NCBI GenBank assembly: GCA_947503005.1 | Contig: CANNCA010000001.1 | Span: 744,001-808,000 of the forward strand | DNA: 64,000 nucleotides | Direction of reading: 5' to 3' | From: an uncultured Flavobacteriaceae bacterium | GTDB lineage: Bacteria; Bacteroidota; Bacteroidia; Flavobacteriales; Flavobacteriaceae | Shown here: positions 16,931 through 24,717 of the stretch, one piece after another | Layout: every line of letters begins with the position of its first letter | Numbering within the stretch: position 1 is the stretch's first letter | Notes under the pieces: generated by a model | The model's database searches: none | Told to the model about the DNA's origin: nothing | What the model saw: the letters and a program-made list of their open reading frames with translations, nothing else | Position numbers and translations under genes: made by a program

Positions 16931-17293
16931 ATGAAACAATTGACAAAAGCGGAAGAAGAGGTAATGCAACAGTTATGGAAATTGGAAAAATGTAACGTGG
17001 CTTCCATCATTGACGAATTGCCCGAGCCCAAACCTGCATATAATACGGTATCAACTATTGTTCGAATATTAGAGGACAAAGGTTTTGTAGGTCATGAAAA
17101 AGAGGGTAGAGGGTATTTATACTATCCGCTTGTGAGAAAGTCTGATTATAGCAACCAGTCCATCAACAAATTGGTAGATGGCTATTTTCAAGGTTCCTTT
17201 AAAAGTATGGTATCTTTCTTTATGAAAAAGAACGATATGAGCCTTTCGGAACTGGAATCGGTTTTAAACGAAATTAAAAAGGAAGAGAAATGA
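16931..17293 (+). CDS. BlaI/MecI-family repressor
   Basis: A 120-residue winged-helix repressor. MKQLTKAEEEVMQQLWKLEK is the usual opening, PKPAYNTVSTIVRILEDKGF is the recognition helix region and GRGYLYYPLV is the wing. The C-terminal helices mediate dimerisation and carry the site cleaved when the partner protease is activated. Its stop overlaps the start of the M56 gene (ATGA), so the pair is translationally coupled. The three palindromes upstream are its probable operators. No beta-lactamase is nearby; in Bacteroidetes such pairs mostly regulate themselves and unlinked genes. Confidence 0.9.
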   Translation: MKQLTKAEEEVMQQLWKLEKCNVASIIDELPEPKPAYNTVSTIVRILEDKGFVGHEKEGRGYLYYPLVRKSDYSNQSINKLVDGYFQGSFKSMVSFFMKKNDMSLSELESVLNEIKKEEK

Positions 17294-18963
17294 TTCAGTA
17301 TGTTTTGGAGTGTATCGCCTTTCAATTAGTTTTCATCATCATCTATGACTTGTTCTTAAAACGGGAAACTTTTTTTCAATGGAATCGAGTTTATCTAATC
17401 GGCACCTACATGCTGTCAATGATAATACCATGGGTAAAAATAGAGGCTATGAAAACCGCTATGCCGGAAGTGTTTCAAGGCTACCCTGAATATTTGTGGG
17501 GCCTGAACAATGCTACAGTCGCGGTTAAGGAATTGAATCAATCTACCTTAACCGTTTCGTGGGAATATCTTTTTCTCTTTGGAGGAATGCTATTGGCAAC
17601 CTTGTTCTTTGGTTATAAATTATATCAAATTGTAGAGCTCAAAAAAAGCAGTAATAAGCAAATCTTCAAAGATTTTACCCAATATGTGATTGCCAACAGC
17701 GGTGCCGCTTTTTCTTTTTTCAAAGCCATTTTCTTAGGAGATAAAGTTTTAGAAAAAGAGCACCAAAGTATCGTGCAACACGAGTTGGTGCATATTCGTC
17801 AAAAACATACGTACGATCTACTGTTTTTTGAACTGATGCGCATTGTGGGGTGGTTCAATCCGTTGGTCTATGTTTATCAAAGCAGGGTTTCAGAATTGCA
17901 CGAGTTCATTGCGGATGCCCATGTAGCTAAAACGCACAAAAAGGAACAATACCAATTATTGCTGTCGGAAGTTTTTCAGACGCAACATATTTCGTTCATC
18001 AATCAATTTTTTAAATCATCATTAATCAAAAAACGAATTGTCATGTTACAAAAAGCAAAATCAAAACGAGTTTTTCAATTGAAGTATTTATTCCTAATTC
18101 CAATTATTGCGGGGATGCTTTTTTACACATCATGTCAGAGCAGCTCACAAGAGATGGATACAATATTTGTTGAGGATGTATCGAACCTGAGTCCGAAAGA
18201 GGAGAAAGAGGTATTTGAAAAGCTCTTTCAATTATCAGGAAGTTCAGATGACTGGAAGTTATTCGTGAAAGACGATAATTCAAGCATGAAGTTCATAAAA
18301 TCTGAAAATGGATCATATTTATCCGGACCAAATGGCGAAAAAATACACGCTAAACTAGCCATTGATTCCAAGTTGAGTGATAGTGAAATGGATTTGTTCA
18401 CGGCATTTCTAGGCGAAAAAAGTGGTGGTGAATTAAATCTTAAAAATGCAGTGGAAAAGTATAACTTGTTAGTAAATGAGCGTCAAAGACTCTTAAAATC
18501 AGCGAATGAGAAAAACCCAATAATTGTTAATCTTGATCAACAGATAAACGCTTTAAAAAAATCTTTTGAAGGAACAATTGGCCAGTCAGTAAATCAGGAT
18601 TCAGATATTGCTTTTGCATTAGTTGACGAAGCACCTGTTTTTCCGGATTGTGAGAATGAAGAAGATACCAAAGAGTGTTTTAAAAAGATGATATTTCGGC
18701 ATATTTCAAAGAATTTCAATTATCCTAAGGAAGCTCAAGAAAAAGGTTTGGAGGGTCAAGTAAATACAATGTTCACCATAGCTGTGGATGGAACTATCAA
18801 AAATATCAAGCTTCGCGGACCACATGAACTTTTAGAAAATGAAGTAAATCGAATTATTGAGAGATTGCCAAAAATGAAACCAGGTATTCATCATGGAGTA
18901 AAAGTAAACGTACCGTTTTCCATTCCTGTTACCTTCAAACTGGACGACAATGATTCCCAATAA
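17290..18963 (+). CDS. BlaR1-like M56 metallopeptidase with TonB C-terminal domain
   Basis: A 557-residue membrane protease. Three or four transmembrane helices occur in the first 110 residues. The zinc motif HELVH is at 164-168 with the third ligand in HEFIAD (near 205), and another membrane segment near 270-285 (YLFLIPIIAGMLFY) precedes a periplasmic region. Instead of a penicillin-binding sensor domain, the C-terminus (about 455-550) is a TonB_C-type domain with YPKEAQEKGLEGQV and VPFSIPVTFKL. Activation should lead to cleavage of the BlaI partner. The sensor input is probably mechanical or a protein contact through the TonB-like domain; this is inference. Confidence 0.85.
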   Translation: MIQYVLECIAFQLVFIIIYDLFLKRETFFQWNRVYLIGTYMLSMIIPWVKIEAMKTAMPEVFQGYPEYLWGLNNATVAVKELNQSTLTVSWEYLFLFGGMLLATLFFGYKLYQIVELKKSSNKQIFKDFTQYVIANSGAAFSFFKAIFLGDKVLEKEHQSIVQHELVHIRQKHTYDLLFFELMRIVGWFNPLVYVYQSRVSELHEFIADAHVAKTHKKEQYQLLLSEVFQTQHISFINQFFKSSLIKKRIVMLQKAKSKRVFQLKYLFLIPIIAGMLFYTSCQSSSQEMDTIFVEDVSNLSPKEEKEVFEKLFQLSGSSDDWKLFVKDDNSSMKFIKSENGSYLSGPNGEKIHAKLAIDSKLSDSEMDLFTAFLGEKSGGELNLKNAVEKYNLLVNERQRLLKSANEKNPIIVNLDQQINALKKSFEGTIGQSVNQDSDIAFALVDEAPVFPDCENEEDTKECFKKMIFRHISKNFNYPKEAQEKGLEGQVNTMFTIAVDGTIKNIKLRGPHELLENEVNRIIERLPKMKPGIHHGVKVNVPFSIPVTFKLDDNDSQ

Positions 18964-19016
18964 GAACATTATCAAGTAAACATCTTTCAATCGATTCAAC
19001 TCTTTATATTTCATTG

Positions 19017-19169
19017 ATGAAAAAAAAGGGCACCAAGGAAGATTTTAGAGATTTGGATGAGAATTTCATTAATGCTATTAATTTACTTAGAGTCAATTCT
19101 GCTAAAAATAAATGTTGGGATGCTTTTCAATTCAGGGTTGTGACGGTAATTTCTAATAATAAGTATTAA
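19017..19169 (+). CDS. Small ORF of 50 residues, doubtful
   Basis: An ATG frame encodes a peptide starting MKKKGTKEDFRDLDENFINA and ending RVVTVISNNKY. It lies 53 bases after the M56 gene, in the only long space of this block (18964-19292). The protein has a plausible charged helix but matches no family I know. Nothing else is visible in the space except a T/A-rich stretch around 19170-19230. It could be a remnant or a chance frame. Confidence 0.25.
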   Translation: MKKKGTKEDFRDLDENFINAINLLRVNSAKNKCWDAFQFRVVTVISNNKY

Positions 19170-19292
19170 GTTCAACTATTTTTATATTATACTTATCAAT
19201 TTTGCCAATTACTTATTTTAAGTTAGTGGGCTTGTTCGGTTATCGATTAAAATCAGTCTGCCCAAAAAATCGTAATTTCCGCCAAGAATTCA

Positions 19293-19775
19293 ATGGCAAT
19301 GCAGCGTATTACCATACTGGTTTTATTGTGTTTGATGACCTCTTGTGATTTGTTTACCTCAACGGACAAAAAAACCCAAGAACTGGTCAACAAAGAACTG
19401 TTGGAAATTGACTGGAATGATGTCGACTCTTATCCACTGTTTGAAACTTGCGATGAGAATATGACCAAAACAGGACAGCGCGAATGTTTTGAGAACGAGC
19501 TTTTAAAGCACTGTGCGGAAACATTAAATGAATTTGACTTTGTTTTGGAATCGGATATCAATCCCACCGTGATCGTTGATTTTTTGGTAGATAAAGATGG
19601 GAGAATTGATATCATCGATATTGAAAAAGATTCAGCAATAAATAAACAGATGCCTGAATTTGATGGAATCATTCGGCAGAGCCTTAAAAACATGCCATCA
19701 TTGGCTCCAGCTTTGAAACGGGGTATTCCAGTCAAAGCGAAGTTCCGTATTCCGATTGTACTGAAATCTGGTTAA
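19293..19775 (+). CDS. Lipoprotein with TonB_C-like domain
   Basis: The 160-residue product has a lipoprotein signal ending LMTSC, with the lipidated Cys near residue 18. A Cys-containing segment (FETCDENMTKTGQRECFE) follows, then a C-terminal alpha/beta unit (VIVDFLVDKDGRIDIIDIEK ... GIPVKAKFRIPIVL) that resembles a TonB C-terminal domain without the membrane anchor. The same type of domain ends the M56 protein encoded just upstream, including the paired-Cys pattern (PDCENEEDTKECF there). The two genes are on the same strand, so it may be a split or duplicated partner of that domain. It could be periplasmic or outer-membrane attached. No function is known. Confidence 0.7.
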   Translation: MAMQRITILVLLCLMTSCDLFTSTDKKTQELVNKELLEIDWNDVDSYPLFETCDENMTKTGQRECFENELLKHCAETLNEFDFVLESDINPTVIVDFLVDKDGRIDIIDIEKDSAINKQMPEFDGIIRQSLKNMPSLAPALKRGIPVKAKFRIPIVLKSG

Positions 19776-19851
19776 AAGTTGAATAAAACAATTCCACTTT
19801 GAGGGGATAAGTGGTGTTCTCCCAAGCTGAATAATAAAACTAAGTCAACAA

Positions 19852-20406
19852 TTGTCAAAAGAAAAAATCATATTAGGTATTGACCCCGGCACAACGATAA
19901 TGGGTTTCGGACTCATCAAAGTGACCGGTAAAAAAATGAAATTCATTCAAATGAACGAATTGCTTCTAAGTAAATATAAAGACCCGTACACCAAATTAAA
20001 ATTGATATTCGAACGTACGATTGAACTTATCGATACCTATCATCCTGATGAAATTGCTATTGAAGCCCCTTTCTTCGGAAAAAATGTACAATCAATGCTC
20101 AAATTGGGTCGTGCGCAAGGCGTTGCCATGGCAGCAGGACTTTCAAGACAGATTCCTATAACGGAGTATTTACCCAAAAAGATTAAAATGGCGATAACCG
20201 GAAACGGAAATGCCAGTAAAGAACAAGTGGCTAAAATGTTGCAAAGTGTTCTAGGGTTAAAATCCCTCCCAAAAAACCTCGATAGCACTGACGGACTTGC
20301 GGCGGCAGTTTGCCATTTTTATAACGAAGGTCGCACTGAGATTGGCAAAAGTTATACCGGTTGGGATGCTTTTGTGAAGCAGAATGAAGGGCGAGTTAAA
20401 AAATGA
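19852..20406 (+). CDS. ruvC: Holliday junction resolvase RuvC
   Basis: A 184-residue RNase H-fold endonuclease that cuts four-way junctions during recombination. ILGIDPGTTIMGFGLI holds the first catalytic Asp (near residue 11), EIAIEAPFFG the Glu near 69, and the C-terminal DSTDGLAAAVCHFYN the final acidic pair near 144-147. The only start that keeps the family N-terminus is a TTG at 19852 (encoding MSKEKIILG). The stop overlaps the hemW start by four bases. No ruvA or ruvB is adjacent, which is usual in this phylum. Confidence 0.93.
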   Translation: MSKEKIILGIDPGTTIMGFGLIKVTGKKMKFIQMNELLLSKYKDPYTKLKLIFERTIELIDTYHPDEIAIEAPFFGKNVQSMLKLGRAQGVAMAAGLSRQIPITEYLPKKIKMAITGNGNASKEQVAKMLQSVLGLKSLPKNLDSTDGLAAAVCHFYNEGRTEIGKSYTGWDAFVKQNEGRVKK

Positions 20407-21572
20407 GCGGGATTTACATACATATTCCCTTCTGCAAGCAAGCTTGTCATTATTGCGACTTCCATTTCTCCACTTCACTAGGAAAGAAGGAGGCAATGCT
20501 ATCCGCATTAAATAAGGAACTGGTTCTGAGGAAAGATGAATTCAACGATGAGGTTGTGGAAACCATTTACTTTGGAGGAGGTACTCCATCCGTTTTGACA
20601 TCCGAAGAAATCAGTTCAATTATTTCAACCGTTTATTCAAACTTTAAGGTTGCTGAAAACCCTGAAATTACTTTAGAAGCCAATCCTGATGATATAACTA
20701 CAAATGTCTTCTCGAGCACAGACGAGAGCCCACAACGCAATAAGTTAGTCGGTTTCAAAAAAGCTGGCATCAACCGTCTAAGCATCGGAATCCAATCTTT
20801 CTATGAAGAAGATTTGATACTGATGAACAGAGCTCACGATGCCCAAGAGGCCGAAGATTGTATTTCGGGAGCCTTGAAACACTTTGATAATATTTCCATC
20901 GATTTGATTTATGGTATTCCTGGGATGAGTAATGACCGTTGGAAGAAGAATATAGATAAAGCACTATCATTTGGAATTCCACATATTTCAAGTTACGCTT
21001 TGACTATAGAACCCAAAACGGCATTGGCTAACTTCATCAAAAAAGGAATCGTAAAACCTGTCGATGACGAAGTGGCCCAAGAGCATTTCAACATCCTTTT
21101 GGACGCTATGGAGGAAGTGGGTTTCGAGAGTTATGAGATTTCCAATTTTGGAAAACCAGGATTTTTCTCAAAGAATAATACAGCCTACTGGCAACAAAAA
21201 AAGTATATAGGAATAGGGCCGTCCGCGCATTCTTTTGATGGCAAGCGAAGGGGTTGGAATATCAACAACAATCCGAAGTACATCAAATCTTTAGAACAAA
21301 ATAGAATTCCTATAGAAGTTGAGGTACTTTCTAAAAAGGACAAATACAATGAATATTTGATGACCGGCTTGCGCACGATTTGGGGTGTCTCATTGGAAAA
21401 AGTAAAGACGGAATTTGGGGAACAATATCTAGAGTACTTAAAAAAACAAGCAGCAAAATATCTTGAAGAACATTTGCTTTATCAAGATGGCGATAAACTT
21501 CTAGCGACAAAAAAAGGACGTTTTTTGGCCGATGGTATTGCGGCGGATCTTTTTATGTTAAATTTGGGATGA
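20403..21572 (+). CDS. hemW: Radical SAM haem chaperone HemW
   Basis: A 389-residue radical SAM protein. The cluster-binding Cys triad is at residues 11, 15 and 18 (HIPFCKQACHYCDF), with a fourth Cys-like position absent, as in HemW. The TIYFGGGTPS motif, RLSIGIQSF and ISIDLIYGIPG follow as in HemN/HemW proteins. The short N-terminus, lacking the extra helix of true HemN, marks it as HemW, the haem-binding chaperone, not the oxygen-independent coproporphyrinogen dehydrogenase. Translation is coupled to ruvC by an ATGA overlap. Confidence 0.9.
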   Translation: MSGIYIHIPFCKQACHYCDFHFSTSLGKKEAMLSALNKELVLRKDEFNDEVVETIYFGGGTPSVLTSEEISSIISTVYSNFKVAENPEITLEANPDDITTNVFSSTDESPQRNKLVGFKKAGINRLSIGIQSFYEEDLILMNRAHDAQEAEDCISGALKHFDNISIDLIYGIPGMSNDRWKKNIDKALSFGIPHISSYALTIEPKTALANFIKKGIVKPVDDEVAQEHFNILLDAMEEVGFESYEISNFGKPGFFSKNNTAYWQQKKYIGIGPSAHSFDGKRRGWNINNNPKYIKSLEQNRIPIEVEVLSKKDKYNEYLMTGLRTIWGVSLEKVKTEFGEQYLEYLKKQAAKYLEEHLLYQDGDKLLATKKGRFLADGIAADLFMLNLG

Positions 21573-21595
21573 AGTAAACCCTATGTCATCCTGAA

Positions 21596-21635
21596 CGCAG
21601 TCGAAGGGCTAGAATACGAAAGGTTTTCGACTGCG
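21596..21635 (+). repeat. Dispersed hairpin repeat (CGCAGTCGAA type)
   Basis: A perfect 10-bp inverted repeat, CGCAGTCGAA at 21596-21605 and TTCGACTGCG at 21626-21635, with a 20-base loop, sits between hemW and the cyclase gene. The lead-in (gtcatcctgaacgcagtcgaaggg) is of a type known as a scattered intergenic repeat in flavobacterial genomes. It could act as a terminator-like or mRNA-stabilising hairpin. Confidence 0.6.
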
Positions 21636-21658
21636 ATTTGGTTGAAAGATTGCCAATT

Positions 21659-22396
21659 ATGAAAGCAAAAATCAAGAACGATTTTATCGATTTATCCAAA
21701 CCTTTGGATATCTCAATACCCCTTCGGGGTGATGCTTCAAATGTGAGTGCTTGGTATATCGAACCTCCTAAAATTGAACCAAGAATAGAAGGTGATTTTG
21801 TCGGAAAAGTTTCGGAGGGCGCATCGACAAATTTTAATGATATTCAATTCAATCCGCATGCCCATGGAACACATACGGAGTGTGTGGGTCATATTACAAA
21901 GGAATTCCACTCTGTAAATAAAAACCTAAAGCGTTATTTCTTTTTGGCCGAAGTGGTTACCATCGCTCCCGAAAAATACCAAGATGATTTCGTAATCTCA
22001 CGGAAGCAATTGCAATATGCCTTAGGGAACAAAAAAAGAGAAGCTTTGGTGATACGAACACTACCTAATTTAAAAGAGAAATTGAACCGCCAATATTCGA
22101 ATACGAATCCACCATATTTGTTGGAACAAGCCGCAGAGCTCTTAGTGGAAAAAGGCATTGAACATGTGCTGGTGGATTTACCTTCAGTAGATAAGGAAAA
22201 AGACGGAGGGGCTTTACTCGCCCATAATGCTTTTTGGAATACAAAGGGAGCAGTACGTTATGCCGCTACGATAACCGAATTCATATTTGTGCCCAATACC
22301 GTAAAAGATGGTAAATACTATTTAAACCTGCAGGTTGCATCTTTCGAGAACGATGCGAGCCCGAGCAGACCTGTACTATATAAAATAGAAGATTGA
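21659..22396 (+). CDS. Cyclase-family (kynurenine formamidase-like) hydrolase
   Basis: The 245-residue protein belongs to the cyclase/arylformamidase family. It opens FIDLSKPLDISIPLRGD, and the metal motif usually written HxGTHxD appears as HAHGTHTECVGH near residue 73-84, with Glu in place of the final Asp. I choose the ATG at 21659 because the TTG at 21638 adds seven unrelated residues. Family members hydrolyse amide or ester bonds of small molecules such as N-formylkynurenine or are polyketide cyclases; there is no tryptophan-degradation gene nearby to support a specific reaction. It is the first of a tightly packed run of small genes. Confidence 0.8.
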   Translation: MKAKIKNDFIDLSKPLDISIPLRGDASNVSAWYIEPPKIEPRIEGDFVGKVSEGASTNFNDIQFNPHAHGTHTECVGHITKEFHSVNKNLKRYFFLAEVVTIAPEKYQDDFVISRKQLQYALGNKKREALVIRTLPNLKEKLNRQYSNTNPPYLLEQAAELLVEKGIEHVLVDLPSVDKEKDGGALLAHNAFWNTKGAVRYAATITEFIFVPNTVKDGKYYLNLQVASFENDASPSRPVLYKIED

Positions 22397-22758
22397 TGAA
22401 ATGGATTTTGAAAATTGAAGAGCTTTTCATGATGGGATTGGGAATTTATCTTTTCAGCCTATTGCCTTACAAGTGGTGGTGGTTTTTGGTATTATTGCTA
22501 GCGCCAGATATAGGAATGATAGGATATCTTTTTGGTAATAAAGCAGGTGCTTTTCTTTACAACTTGTTCCATCATAAAGGGGTGGCCATTGCGATTTATT
22601 TTTTAGGGGTTTATCTTACCAGTCCATTAATACAGCTCATCGGTGTTATGCTCTTTTCACATGCGTCATTTGATAGAATTATGGGGTATGGTCTCAAATA
22701 TGAACGTGGATTCAAATACACCCATTTGGGTGAAATAGGAAAACAAAACAATGGATAA
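22396..22758 (+). CDS. DUF4260 membrane protein
   Basis: A 120-residue membrane protein with three to four hydrophobic helices. MGLGIYLFSLLPYKWWWFLVL, then LAPDIGMIGYLFGNKAGAFLYNLFHHKG and the end FDRIMGYGLKYERGFKYTHLG are the hallmarks of DUF4260. I use the ATG that overlaps the cyclase stop by one base (TGATG). The C-terminus overlaps the DUF4230 start by eight bases. Function is unknown; the packing suggests a shared transcript rather than a shared role. Confidence 0.85.
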   Translation: MKWILKIEELFMMGLGIYLFSLLPYKWWWFLVLLLAPDIGMIGYLFGNKAGAFLYNLFHHKGVAIAIYFLGVYLTSPLIQLIGVMLFSHASFDRIMGYGLKYERGFKYTHLGEIGKQNNG

Positions 22759-23374
22759 TATTTTCGATACTTTTTTGGGTTTGGTACTCGGGGCGATAGT
22801 TACCTACTGGGTCTACACTTTTTTTCGGAAAAAGAAGCGTAAGGAGCTTACGACACATCAGTCTACCGTGCTTTTAGAAAAAATCAGAAGTGTCTGCAAG
22901 TTGATTTCGGTAGAAGGTGATTTTGCCGAAATTTATAAGTACGAAAATACGAAGGAAAGGTTCATGAGTTTGATCAGTAGCAAGAAAAAAGCACTAGTGG
23001 TAATCAATGCCAAAGCCCACATTGGATATGATCTGCAAAAAATTTTAATGCATGCCGATACGGAAAGCAGGAAAATTATTTTGAAGAACTTCCCACAGCC
23101 CGAGATATTATCCATTCAGCCAGAGCTTGAGTTTTATGATATTAAAAATGGATTTTTCAATTCATTCAAACCTGATGACCTGACGGTTTTAAATCAAGAG
23201 GCCAAAAAACACATCCGTGAGAAAATTCCTGAAAGCGGACTTATGGAAACGGCAAGGAAAGAGGCATTAGAAACGGTACTACTAATCGAAAAAATCGTTG
23301 AGACCATTGGTTGGAAGTTAGACTACTCTGCCTTGGAAATACCTGAAAAAGAAAAGAAAAAACTTTTGGGATAA
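22751..23374 (+). CDS. DUF4230 membrane-anchored protein
   Basis: A 207-residue protein with one N-terminal transmembrane helix (FLGLVLGAIVTYWVYTFFRK) followed by a soluble domain. KIRSVCKLISVEGDFAEIY and the paired ILSIQPELEFYDIKNGFFN block are typical of DUF4230. The domain probably faces the periplasm. The family is widespread and has no assigned function. It is co-transcribed with the genes on either side (8-base overlap upstream, 17-base gap downstream). Confidence 0.85.
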   Translation: MDNIFDTFLGLVLGAIVTYWVYTFFRKKKRKELTTHQSTVLLEKIRSVCKLISVEGDFAEIYKYENTKERFMSLISSKKKALVVINAKAHIGYDLQKILMHADTESRKIILKNFPQPEILSIQPELEFYDIKNGFFNSFKPDDLTVLNQEAKKHIREKIPESGLMETARKEALETVLLIEKIVETIGWKLDYSALEIPEKEKKKLLG

Positions 23375-23391
23375 TAAATAACTTAGAATAC

Positions 23392-23826
23392 ATGAGAAAA
23401 GTCTGCTTTATTTTACTTTTAACCTTCACCATGACCACTTTTGGACAAACAAATGACTCAGATTCCCACCTTCGTGGGAATGATAATAAATCCATTTCTA
23501 TGAAAGAATTCGATTCTAATTTCGCACATACCGTTTATTTTTGGCTGGCAAATCCGGATAATGAAGTCGACTGTAAAACTTTTGAAGCCTCTTTGCAAAA
23601 GTTTTTGGACAATTCCGCCTACGCCAAGACTAAATTCATTGGCAAGCCGCCAAGAGCAAGTCGTGATGTGGTTGATGGCTCTTTTACATACTCGTTGATA
23701 GTTACGTTTGAATCTGCTGAAGCGCAGCAAAATTATCAAGATGAAGCTCCACACAAACTGTTCATTGAAGAATCAAGTAAGTTATGGACCAAGGTCATCG
23801 TGTATGATTCCAAAGGGGTAAACTGA
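23392..23826 (+). CDS. Secreted Dabb-family (alpha-beta barrel) protein
   Basis: The 144-residue product has a signal peptide (MRKVCFILLLTFTMTTFGQ) followed by a dimeric ferredoxin-like Dabb (stress-responsive A/B barrel) domain: FAHTVYFWLANPDN, then FVVDGSF-like and SAEAQQNYQDEAPHKLFIEE. Between signal peptide and domain a short palindromic repeat has been inserted in frame and is translated as SDSHLRGNDNK. A repeat in coding sequence is unusual; here it falls in what is probably a flexible linker and so may be tolerated. Ligand or reaction is unknown. Confidence 0.8.
   Translation: MRKVCFILLLTFTMTTFGQTNDSDSHLRGNDNKSISMKEFDSNFAHTVYFWLANPDNEVDCKTFEASLQKFLDNSAYAKTKFIGKPPRASRDVVDGSFTYSLIVTFESAEAQQNYQDEAPHKLFIEESSKLWTKVIVYDSKGVN
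23461..23490 (+). repeat. Short palindromic repeat, copy 2, inside a coding region
   Basis: A perfect 8-bp stem (attcccac, loop cttc, gtgggaat) is followed by gataataaa. It has the same loop and the same trailing bases as the copy at 16890-16916. It is read in frame within the Dabb gene just after the signal-peptide codons. Confidence 0.65.
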
Positions 23827-23838
23827 AAAACTTAGTAC

Positions 23839-24198
23839 ATGAACATCGAAGAATTTAGAGCATATTGTTTATCAAAAAAAGGGGTGACCGAAGGACTACC
23901 TTTTGACGAACATACGCTGGTTTTCAAGGTATTGGGTAAGATGTTCGCTTTGACGGGCCTCGAAAGGCTTCCTCCACAAGTCAATTTAAAATGTAATCCT
24001 GATTATGCGGTTGAGCTTCGAGAAAAGCATGATGGTGCGATAATTCCCGGGTACCACATGAGTAAAGTCCATTGGAATACTGTGATTATCGACCAAGTAC
24101 CTCCAAAATTGATAATCCATTTAGTCAATCATTCCTATGATTTGGTAGTGTCCAAGTTTACTAAAAAACTTAAAGCTGAGTTCGAAGCCTTAGAATAA
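23839..24198 (+). CDS. MmcQ/YjbR-family protein
   Basis: A 119-residue protein of the MmcQ/YjbR (CyaY-like fold) family. MNIEEFRAYCLSKKGVTEGL, PFDEHTLVFKVLGKMFAL and the C-terminal HLVNHSYDLVVSKFTKKLK match the family from end to end. A DNA-binding role was proposed from structure, but the cellular function is not established. It is packed 12 bases after the Dabb gene and 4 bases before the DinB gene in the same transcript. Confidence 0.87.
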   Translation: MNIEEFRAYCLSKKGVTEGLPFDEHTLVFKVLGKMFALTGLERLPPQVNLKCNPDYAVELREKHDGAIIPGYHMSKVHWNTVIIDQVPPKLIIHLVNHSYDLVVSKFTKKLKAEFEALE

Positions 24199-24202
24199 GT
24201 AC

Positions 24203-24676
24203 ATGGGAGAGGAAATCAAAGTTATTATCAGAAATCTTAACGAAAGTTTCAACGGCAAACCGTGGTACGGAATTTCTATGATGGATAAATTGGATACCGT
24301 TCCTTGGCAAATCGTTAACGAACAAATCTACGGTACAAAGACCATTGCGGTTCTGGTACAACATATTATCAATTGGAGGATTTTTGTTTTAAAAAAGTTG
24401 GAAGGTGACCTTGAGTTCAATATCGTCATAGATGGAGAAAATGATTGGGATGCAGTTCATATTTCGAGCCTTGGTGAATGGGATAAGCTTAAAGGCAAAC
24501 TTCGGAGCACACAAGAGCAACTTATCCAGAAGCTTTCACAGGAAACAGATGCATTACTTCTTAAGCGTGTACCGGGAAAGGATTATACATTCGGCCCAAT
24601 TCTTACCAGTATCTCACAGCACGATATTTACCACTTAGGTCAAATTGCTATGCTAAATGCCATGCATAAGGGCTGA
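24203..24676 (+). CDS. DinB-family protein
   Basis: A 157-residue four-helix bundle of the DinB superfamily. The metal-binding His triad is likely in LVQHIINWRIF (near residue 53) and in SISQHDIYHLGQIAML (near 137-141), and the internal ENDWDAVHI block is typical of a small-molecule-transferase-like subgroup. It is cytoplasmic, with no signal peptide, unlike the DinB-like gene at 2083. It ends the run of small genes that begins at 21659. Confidence 0.82.
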   Translation: MGEEIKVIIRNLNESFNGKPWYGISMMDKLDTVPWQIVNEQIYGTKTIAVLVQHIINWRIFVLKKLEGDLEFNIVIDGENDWDAVHISSLGEWDKLKGKLRSTQEQLIQKLSQETDALLLKRVPGKDYTFGPILTSISQHDIYHLGQIAMLNAMHKG

Positions 24677-24717
24677 GGGAAATACCTATCTTTACCGAGA
24701 TAAAAATGTCTCCCTGA

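Noticed and set aside
16931-18963. Beta-lactam resistance regulon
   Set aside because: BlaI and an M56 protease are present, but there is no penicillin-sensing domain and no beta-lactamase nearby.
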